64,000 nucleotides of DNA. Origin: Agapetus fuscipes. Lineage: Eukaryota > Arthropoda > Insecta > Trichoptera > Glossosomatidae. The translations under genes and the position numbers were made by a program. The stretch is from assembly GCA_951799405.1 (NCBI GenBank), contig OX637333.1, positions 10,725,960-10,789,959 of the forward strand. The letters are read 5' to 3'. Positions 52,979 to 64,000 of the stretch are shown here, one piece after another (within the stretch, counting starts at the first letter, position 1; each line of letters starts with the position of its first letter). The notes under the pieces are model-generated. The model saw nothing but the letters and a program-made list of their open reading frames with translations. It did no database searches and was not told the DNA's origin.

Positions 52979-53909
52979 AGTAGACATTCTTAATAACATT
53001 TTTTTCTGAAAAATAGGTTTCTTTTGGTTTCTCAATTTTTGGCCTCTCAGGGAGACGTACTTGTTGAGCTCATTTATTAGTTAATTACAAATAAAATTAT
53101 TTAATTTACATTAATTTATAATATATTTTAAAGGCAAAGGCCATATTATACATTCCAGCCTTCATTTGCCACTTTTAATGAGATATGAAGAAAGTCATAA
53201 ATACTGAAAACTAAATAAAATACAAACTCAGTGTTTTATTTCTTCCCCCTTTTCGATACTGCATCCTCTCATTGAACTCAAAGGCATGTTGGCTTTTGGT
53301 TAGTTCTTTTGTTCACTTAATAGCAAGTAAAAATAAAATATTACATGAACGAATTTGATTTAAACATTAGTCTATCCCTATTGGAGGTTGTAAATTATCA
53401 AAGTAGAAAAATATAACAAAGTCAAGTCACATTCTTTATGGGAAGATCATGTTCTATATGTCGACATTCAAGGCTGGTTATAGAAGTGGCCGGGCTGTAA
53501 TTGTGTACGCTTTTTGTTGGCATGACTCAACTTCTTCATAAAACATTTAAAATTTTACAAAAGAGGCAAGTACACAACAATTGCATTCTCTCAAAAAAGC
53601 AACAAAAAATATTTTTAAAACTAGCATTATTATAAAACAAGGAATTCATTTTGTGAAATAAGAACCTTGATAGAAATCAACAATGCTTGCCTTTGTTCAA
53701 AAATATAAAGACTTACATTTTTCAGGAATCGCCACGGGAAAACACATTTCATTTTACTCAAAACTAAAAAAGAATTAGGTTTACATATTTTGTCAGCACA
53801 AACTCAAGTTAAGGAGCTTAGTTCCTCAATATCGTCTGGTTTCTAAAAAAAAATAACTTTGGAACTTTGTTCAGACTTTATTGCTAGAACTGTAAAAATA
53901 TATTCAAGG
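52979..53909. other. Spacer between BORCS7 and JMJD7, no feature seen
   Basis: AT-rich; it could hold BORCS7 3' UTR sequence, but no coding or repeat signal is visible. Confidence 0.4.
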
Positions 53910-54160
53910 TTCCTTGACTTATAGGTTAGTATGCGGCTGACCACCCATACTGTGAAAAAATGGTTCACTTTGCCAATGTCACCCCTGTCTCAGGGAAGGA
54001 CGGCAAGAGTTGCAGGGCTTATGTTCATTTGAGATGGGTTCTTATAATGTAGGTCCACATGCGGCATGTGCTAGCGCAAAATTATACATGTCCGCTTGTG
54101 GGAATGCATTTGATGTAAATCTTAAATGGTATATATCCTTGCAGCTTAGATTAGATTAGA
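53910..54160 (+). mobile_element. Family A element between BORCS7 and JMJD7
   Basis: TTCCTTGACTTATAGGTTAG to CAGCTTAGATTAGATTAGA, CATGCGGCATG subtype, well preserved. Confidence 0.72.
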
Positions 54161-54599
54161 AGGAAAGTTGTTAAAAAATTGCAATAAATCACTATCACTT
54201 TAAAATCACAATCAACTCTAAAATCTGTTAATATATATTATTTAAATAACTGTAATAATCGATCAACCAAAATTCTACTCTGTATGTCAATTAAAACTTA
54301 AAACATATTTAAAAAAAAAAAGTCAGCGTAAGTACTTAAGTTCACTTCTAAAATTTTAATGTTTGCTCAAATAATCTTCACGAGCAGTCAGAGCTTATTA
54401 AAACACTTAATTTCACTGTTTTAAACATTGCTTTATTTATTGTCGGTATTGAAAATTTTTTACGCCGTAAATTTTCATGTTAATATTTTTAACTCACTCC
54501 TTGCATCTTGCAAACATGTAACAATAATGTTACAAGGTAGTAAGTACTTTCAAAGATCTCATTTAATTTAACATTACATTTGCTTTATAAGAGGATTAG

Positions 54600-54740
54600 T
54601 AATTAACGTATATTTTGTTATTGATTGCTAAAGACCCTAGTCTCATATACTTGTGGCTCTTACCGCCCGCCAAGAAAAATATATTTTCAAACTTTTACGA
54701 AGTCCATTGGGCATTTAAGGATTTTTTCTCTCTGTCTTCA
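54600..54740 (+). mobile_element. Family D arm upstream of JMJD7
   Basis: TTGATTGCTAAAGACCCTAG TC and TACCGCCCGCCAAGAAAAA; the CGGCCGGG core is lost. It lies about 250 bases before the JMJD7 ATG. Confidence 0.42.
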
Positions 54741-54992
54741 CCCCAGGCCATTGGAAATTAAATTCGGGTTTTAAATTTCAGGAAATGACTTGTTTTCATT
54801 TTGTGGATTTTTGGTAAGCTTTTATTTTTTATTGCAAAAGTATGTTTTGACAAAAATAAAACCTTCCCAACTTAACACTGGCGCTCCTTTCTCATCGGGG
54901 AAAACTGCCATTTTGAAGAAGAAGCTAATCTGTCAAAGTGACATATTGACAAAATATTATTGTTGAATATCAGCGAATACCAAGATTTCTTG

Positions 54993-58754
<3,762 letters not shown>

Positions 58755-59281
58755 GCAGACATAAATGACGTACAAATTGAGTGTTATTGACTCGTAGCAC
58801 CAACCATTCAATACCATTAGTACCCTTTGCATTAACAGAGCTTCTGTGTCCCCTGTTGATGCATTGCCAAATCTCACATTGACATTGCGTACCTATAATC
58901 CTTCACCTCGAGTGACAACTTCTTATGATAGGTCAGTTTGTGCCTCATTGGTAGTTTTGGTGAAGATGGATACGAGTCCGATGAAACATTGAAAAATCCG
59001 TTCTTCGCTACACCATGTTTCATAAAAAAAAAAAAATTCAATATAAAAAAAACATTTTTATTATTTCAAATCCCTGACAGAGATATTATGTTACTTATAA
59101 AAGAAATCTTAAAAGAATAAAACAGCAGTTCAAGAAATTATGTATATATTTACTTACTATATGAATTACATATAAACCTATTTAGATACAATAAAATAAT
59201 ACAGTATTTAAAAAACATAGTTAACCAATAAATTTTATATTTATGCTTTAATCACTCTAAAAGTCAAACATACATCTAAGC

Positions 59282-60780
59282 CATGGGTCCGCAACCTGCG
59301 GGCCGCATGCAGCCCTTGAGATGTCTTGGTGCGGCCCGCAAGATATTCGCTGCAACACACATGCCAGAGAACTACAAATCAATTTTCAGTAAATTAAAGA
59401 ATAAAAACATTTATCAAGAAATTTCAAATGATTAAAAGGAGCGTATCGAATGAGAACCTGGCATCTTATCCTAATTTGGAAAATAGGGTAATTTCACTTT
59501 TTTATTTTATTTCACAAAATGGTAGGCTATATTTTTTTAAATGCATTTGTGTTTTTAAAAAAATTATATGTGGCTTAGTTTTTAAATTATAGCTCTTTAA
59601 AATTTGCGTATTTTTCGTTTCCGCTAAAACAGGTCATTTCTTTATCCGGGCGGATATGATGTCTGATCTTCGGAGTTAAGGTGTCAAATGGCCCAGGTAG
59701 TCAGTTTGACAGCGATGTTTAAAAATGACGACAAACGTCCCTAGCCGTTCACGCTGCATTTTTGGCGGGATTCAAATTCTCCGCATTTTATTTTTCAAAA
59801 TCATCAATGATATTATCTTTATTTTTACTACTTAAAAAATATATGATTGTAATCCTTGAAATGTACTCTACACAACCATATTATTTTCAACCGTTTTCCC
59901 TACCACTGCAATTAACCTATTTTGTAATTGAGGATGAACTTACAGTGAGTGAAAATGTAATCAATGTCATAAAAAAAATCACAGCCAATCGATCGTTTAA
60001 ACATTTAAAGAATATATTAAAGAAGATTATTCAGAGTTCAATTGGATAAGGAACCCATTCGTTTTGGATCTGGATAATGTTTGTGAATATTTAAGTGTCA
60101 ATTAAAAGGAATCTCTGATAGAACTATCTTGGGGGTGGTTTGCCTTCCATCTACAGCGGACTTAGCGGAGCCCACAGAGTAGCCTACGCCCAGATCAAAC
60201 GTTTTAATTATTAATAAAAGAGTTTTTTTTTGTTTCGAAAAATAAAAAGTAATGTATTATTTTGCTTTAATACATAAAAAGTAGATGTTTGAAATAAAAC
60301 ATACATTTTAATATTTTCAAATTTATAAAATAATGTATGATGTGTTTTTGTAAATCATGTATGATGTGTTTTATCGCTGTCACGCAACTGCGCGGGTTGG
60401 CGCGGGGGGCACGGGGGAGCGGAGTCCGTTGAAAACTAGCGGCCGAGACCATGACACAGCGGACTCATTTTTACTCGCTCAGTCCGCTCCGCTCACTCTG
60501 CTGTCGGTGGAAGCACTTCTATGAAATTTACTGTTGCTAGTCGAGCGGAGTCCGTACGGAGTCCGCTGGAAACTCGCTCAACTCTGCGACCACTTTTGTA
60601 ACTCTTTGTACTCGCTCAGTCCGCTCCGCTCACTCGCTGTCGGTAGAAGCACTTCTATGAAATTTACTGTTGCTAGTCGAGCGGAGTCCGTACGGAGTCC
60701 GCTCCGCTCACAGTGGAAAGCGGGCATAAATACCATGTAAAATATTTGGCCCTTTTACAACAAAAGGTTGCCGACCCTTG
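59282..60780. mobile_element. hAT-type element, 1.5 kb, degenerate
   Basis: Ends CATGGGTCCGCAACC / GGTTGCCGACCCTTG are flanked by a perfect 8-base duplication ATCTAAGC (59274-59281 and 60781-60788). No transposase is recognised. It lies just after the likely JMJD7 polyadenylation sites and includes the tandem repeat at 60474-60705. Confidence 0.82.
60474..60705. repeat. Two tandem ~140-bp units rich in AGCGGACTC/GAGTCCGCT
   Basis: The segment CAGTCCGCTCCGCTCACTC...GTCGAGCGGAGTCCG occurs twice, about 140 bases apart. It is itself built of short inverted CGGAGTCCG motifs. It is the only GC-rich part of the enclosing element and may be a remnant of another nested transposon. Confidence 0.7.
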
Positions 60781-60889
60781 ATCTAAGCCATATAATGCCA
60801 AATGCAGCTATCTGCAAATTTTTATAAAAAGATAAATATATTGGAACCCAAGAAATCTCATTCTTGGTTTTTCTGTAATTTGTAACACT

Positions 60890-61170
60890 GTTGCTGTTCC
60901 ACTAGGAGTGGCCAGAACCCCTGTATAGTCTCCTCCACGTATTTCTATCCTGACATACTTCTCTCGGTTCATTCATATCCATCACTTTTTTCATACATTT
61001 CCTTCTGTTACAATCACTCTGTTTATTCCAAACCTTCACAATTTCACTAATTTGATCAATCCATTCCTTCCTCGCCTTCTCCTTCCCCTCTTGCCTCTTG
61101 CATTTCCTCTGCAGATACTCTTTGTCAAGCGTTCATTGTCCATTTTTTCCAAATGCCCAAACTATAGGTA
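60890..61170 (-). mobile_element. LINE family X fragment
   Basis: GTTGCTGTTCCACTAGGAGT GGCCAG begins it; TTCACAATTTCACTAATTTG and TGATCAATCCATTCCTTCC follow as in 1-228 and 55612-55893. It lies between the hAT-type element and the SLC45 gene. Confidence 0.52.
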
Positions 61171-61844
61171 TATTTATCAAATTTTTTAAAAAATCTTTGA
61201 TCCTGCCTTTGTTTCTGTACGACTCGTCTCAAACAATCCATCTTATTCCTACTGACTCATTTTAAAGGTTAACTTTTAACTTAAATGACTAATTTATTTA
61301 ACATTGTATATTTTAAAGAAACCTAATGAGAACTACTGAATATATTTTATTCACTAACTATGTATACAAGTCTTTTTTTGTACATAAAGTACTTAAACCT
61401 TTACCCCACATTTTGTAAAAAATATTTTATTTTCTTCATACCTTTTGGAGTGCTTTGAATACAGACCTACACGGCTTAAACTGAAAAAGGTTCAAATTTG
61501 AACCGATGCCCTCATCTTGTAAAATGCCACATTTGATTTGAACAATGATGTTAAAAAATACAGTAGAAAAAAATATAAGTAAAATTACTACCCACAGTAT
61601 TTACATGTTAAAAAGTCCAGGATTGTTTTCTGTTCTGTTCTGCCGTAAACAGTTAGTCATTGCGGTCTCTTGAATTCCTTTCAACAGCAAGATCTTTATC
61701 ATATTCAACTTTCCTACTGCAGTTTTGGTTTGTTTCTGCTGACAAGGCTCCCGTCAGACTACCGAGTACATCAGATTTCAAATAATAATAATATGTGTAC
61801 ATTTTAATGGCGCCTTTTTATGACCCTTGGTCATCTAAAAGACG

Positions 61845-62170
61845 CTGGTTGTGGAGGTGCAAAGAGGTTGTCTTCAGCTGCCTTCTGAAGACCACTTTAG
61901 CATCTATCATCCGCAGCCTGCCAGACAGTGAGTACCAGGGATAGGGAATTATTCTCGTGTTCCCCATATACCGTGTTGGGACTTCTTCTTGGGATTAAAG
62001 AAGGCTGCAGCTGGTTTTTGCAAAGTTCAGTGTTAGTCCTCTTCTGCTGATTCTTACTGGTGTAATGAGCTTTCGGATGTATTCCGGAGCTTTCCTGTAC
62101 AAAGTTTTATGCGCCATCACACACAGCTTAAATTTGATGCCCTAGTGTACTCGGAACCAGTGAAGCAATG
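61845..62170 (-). mobile_element. LINE (CR1/L2-like) ORF2 C-terminal fragment
   Basis: On the minus strand LHWF..., KLCVMAHKTLYRKAPEYIRK and later SRRGLTLNFAKTS follow the common LHWLPV...K...ALxxxAPxYL...RR pattern of CR1/L2-type ends. Stops and shifts break it. It lies about 80 bases beyond the SLC45 stop, probably in its 3' UTR. Confidence 0.55.
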
Positions 62171-62250
62171 TGTCGCATTATCAAGGGACAACTGCATTGC
62201 TATTGTTTTATGAATACTATTTTTCAGCCAAAGAAGAATGCGGAGAATCG

Positions 62251-63931
62251 TCATAGATCCAGGTATGTGATGTATGTGGCGGTGATTGCGGCTAGGCCGG
62301 CCAGAGCTCCGCTGGCCCACATGGCAGAGGTGGCGCCCCCCAGCCAGTGGGCGGCCCAGCTCAGGCCGAGCGACAGAGACAGCTGCGCCACAAACACTGT
62401 CGAGCCAATCACGGCTATGTCAGTGCCCAAACCTCGCACCTGCGGAGTGTCGGCCGACTCAAACTAGAAATAGACAAGAAGGAAGGCTTTTAGTTCGGCT
62501 GGTTCATCCTGCTAGAACAGTCTGCTTCTGGATTTGAGAATAGCGAACAATGTTGGTATTTTCAGGAGGTTGCTAAGACTTTTTCAGTAGAACACATAAA
62601 AGCGCCCTTGGGGTGGCTAATGCCACTAAACAGTGCTTAATAAAAGTGGTGTATTATTGAGACCTGTGTCATAGATGGCACTGTTTCCAAAGTAATGGAT
62701 TATATAGTGCCAACATCAGAGTAAGGGTGAAGAAGTTCTCCAGCGTATGAACTGAAGAAGTTTTCTGACTGGTAAACAATTCATGAACAGCTGGTCACCA
62801 AATAATTTGTTCTAATATATCTGTTTTTATGGACCTTGGTTCAATCCTTAATTCTCCTTCATTCTCGCCTATCCATCACTTTTGCTCTCCAGCCACTTAT
62901 GTCCGCCTTCGCTGTATCTGCATGGACACTGTCTATCCATCGCATTTTTGGCCTTCCTGGTCTCCTTCAGCCTTGTGGTTCTGAGAGAGTTAGGCGCTTA
63001 ATTGGGTTTCCGTCGTCCACTCTATTTATGTGACCAGTCCACTGCAGGTGCCCTGTTTGAATGGAACTGATGCCGTAGTATATACATATGCGCATATTAT
63101 GAATGTGACTTACAATGTTGTGTGTGTGGTAGTGGGCCACCATGATGTAGGGGACGGTGATGAGGGTGGCGTAGGCCACTCCGGCTGGCACACTGAGCAG
63201 TAGGGAGGCCCAGGGGGAGCGCAGGTGCGCCATCAGACACATGCTCGCTCCGTACAGAACAAAACCTCCCACCACCACCGACTTCGCTCTAGAAATCAAC
63301 ATCATTTGACATTTAAGAATATAAGATATAACAATAATAATAAGGTATAAAAGAATAAAAGTTGAAGGTTTACATAGCTAGCGGCTGACTCTGGAAAGTA
63401 AATAATGAGTCTTCTGTTTCCAACTTTCATCACATGCAACCTATGTATTTTGCGAAATCAACATATAAAATGTTGGCAATGAACGAGTTCAGAAGTAACC
63501 ATTGAGATACTTACTTGTATTTTTTTTTTCAAAATATAGCGGACATATGAAGAAAAAACAATACACTTCGCATTAAAAGTACTTATCCCTTGACCAAAAT
63601 GTAAAGAACTCATTTTCACTGCAATCGGAGAAAGCGGCTTCTAGAAACATGTGACTATAATGTTTTCCGAGATCTAGAGCTTCTGGAGGTTTCGCCCATG
63701 TCTGCAATGAGATTCTTCTTCAGTCTCCCATGAATTGATAAAATGCTATTCACATAATGTCTTACATATGCTTGGGTTACTGTACTACTGAACATAATAC
63801 CTGAATTTCTTGATAAGCCACTCTATGATGAAGGAATACCCGGCACAGGATATGGAGTACACAGCCAAACCCCAACAACCAAACCTCACTCCTTCATTGT
63901 ACAAGGTTAGCTCAGGAGAGTCCACAGGAGC
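62251..63931 (-). CDS. SLC45-family sugar/proton transporter, C-terminal three exons (partial)
   Basis: Minus-strand exons 63931-63801, 63288-63114 and 62463-62251 have GT-AG borders and compatible phases: AG|A across the first junction, phase 0 across the second. They give the last ~172 residues, ending in YLDL and a stop. The first exon has one membrane segment (FGCWGLAVYSISCAGYSFII) before the basic IKKFR. The second has two hydrophobic segments. The third has RGLGTDIAVIGSTVFVAQLS, the conserved pre-TM motif of SLC45 carriers, then two more segments. SLC45 proteins are 12-TM major-facilitator carriers that move sucrose-like sugars with protons across plasma or organelle membranes; the exact member (A1-A4 type) cannot be fixed from this part. 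The N-terminal exons lie beyond base 64000. The introns hold LINE C-terminal debris, and another LINE fragment begins about 80 bases after the stop. Confidence 0.82.
62485..62590 (+). mobile_element. LINE (CR1/L2-like) C-terminal scrap
   Basis: The plus strand reads KAFSSAGSSC, then NSLLLDLRIANNVGIFRRLL, the AxxLWNSLPxxLR...F+xLLKTHLF pattern. It sits 20 bases upstream of the last SLC45 exon on the other strand. Confidence 0.5.
62850..63065 (-). mobile_element. LINE C-terminal fragment in an SLC45 intron
   Basis: The minus strand reads QTGHLQWTGHINRVDDGNPI, then RPGRPKMRWIDSV-like sequence after a stop. This is a standard non-LTR reverse transcriptase end (WxGHxxRM..., GRPxxRW). Confidence 0.55.
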
Positions 63932-64000
63932 CTGGAAAATTACATTGCTGTCAAAAATGTAAGAAATGACTTCCAATTAGAGGAGGGTGTGAGAGTAAAG

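Overview
The window reads as nuclear DNA of an arthropod, most likely an insect. It is AT-rich, has GT-AG spliced genes with small exons, and is crowded with SINEs, LINE 3' fragments, Helitrons, hAT-type elements and foldback elements. A hemipteran is my best guess (low confidence); nothing here fixes the species. No bacterial, plasmid or CRISPR features were seen. All repeat families were defined by eye, and copy counts are minimum counts.

Genes are confined to the right-hand fifth. BORCS7 (50609-51622, +, two exons) encodes a small BORC subunit that links lysosomes to kinesin. JMJD7 (54993-58754, +, five exons) encodes a JmjC Fe(II)/2-oxoglutarate lysyl hydroxylase with its HxD...H iron site intact. 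The last three exons of an SLC45-family sugar/H+ transporter lie on the minus strand (63931-62251) and run off the right edge. All splice phases close for these models. No cellular protein-coding gene is supportable from 1 to about 50600.

The left four fifths is a nested repeat landscape. Family A is an abundant ~250-bp SINE-like element with a variable TAGATTA tail and clear target-site duplications. Family B is a tRNA-derived SINE with a GTTGCG-type tail. Family C is a tRNA-derived SINE with two alternative 3' ends (C1, C2). Family D is a foldback element whose arms carry a CGGCCGGGTTGCTAGGG core. Family E is a ~175-bp near-palindromic MITE. Two related non-autonomous Helitrons lie in opposite orientation (8802-11609 and 27101-29587). 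The second sits precisely at an A^T site inside an E element. The two copies act as each other's empty-site control for later A and B insertions.

Other structural highlights are a 5S rRNA-tRNA composite SINE (31845-32295), a ~147-bp-arm almost perfect palindrome 12 bases before JMJD7 exon 3, two hAT-type MITEs nested one in the other with perfect 8-bp duplications just downstream of BORCS7, and an inverted cluster of ~15-bp repeats (21697-22010).
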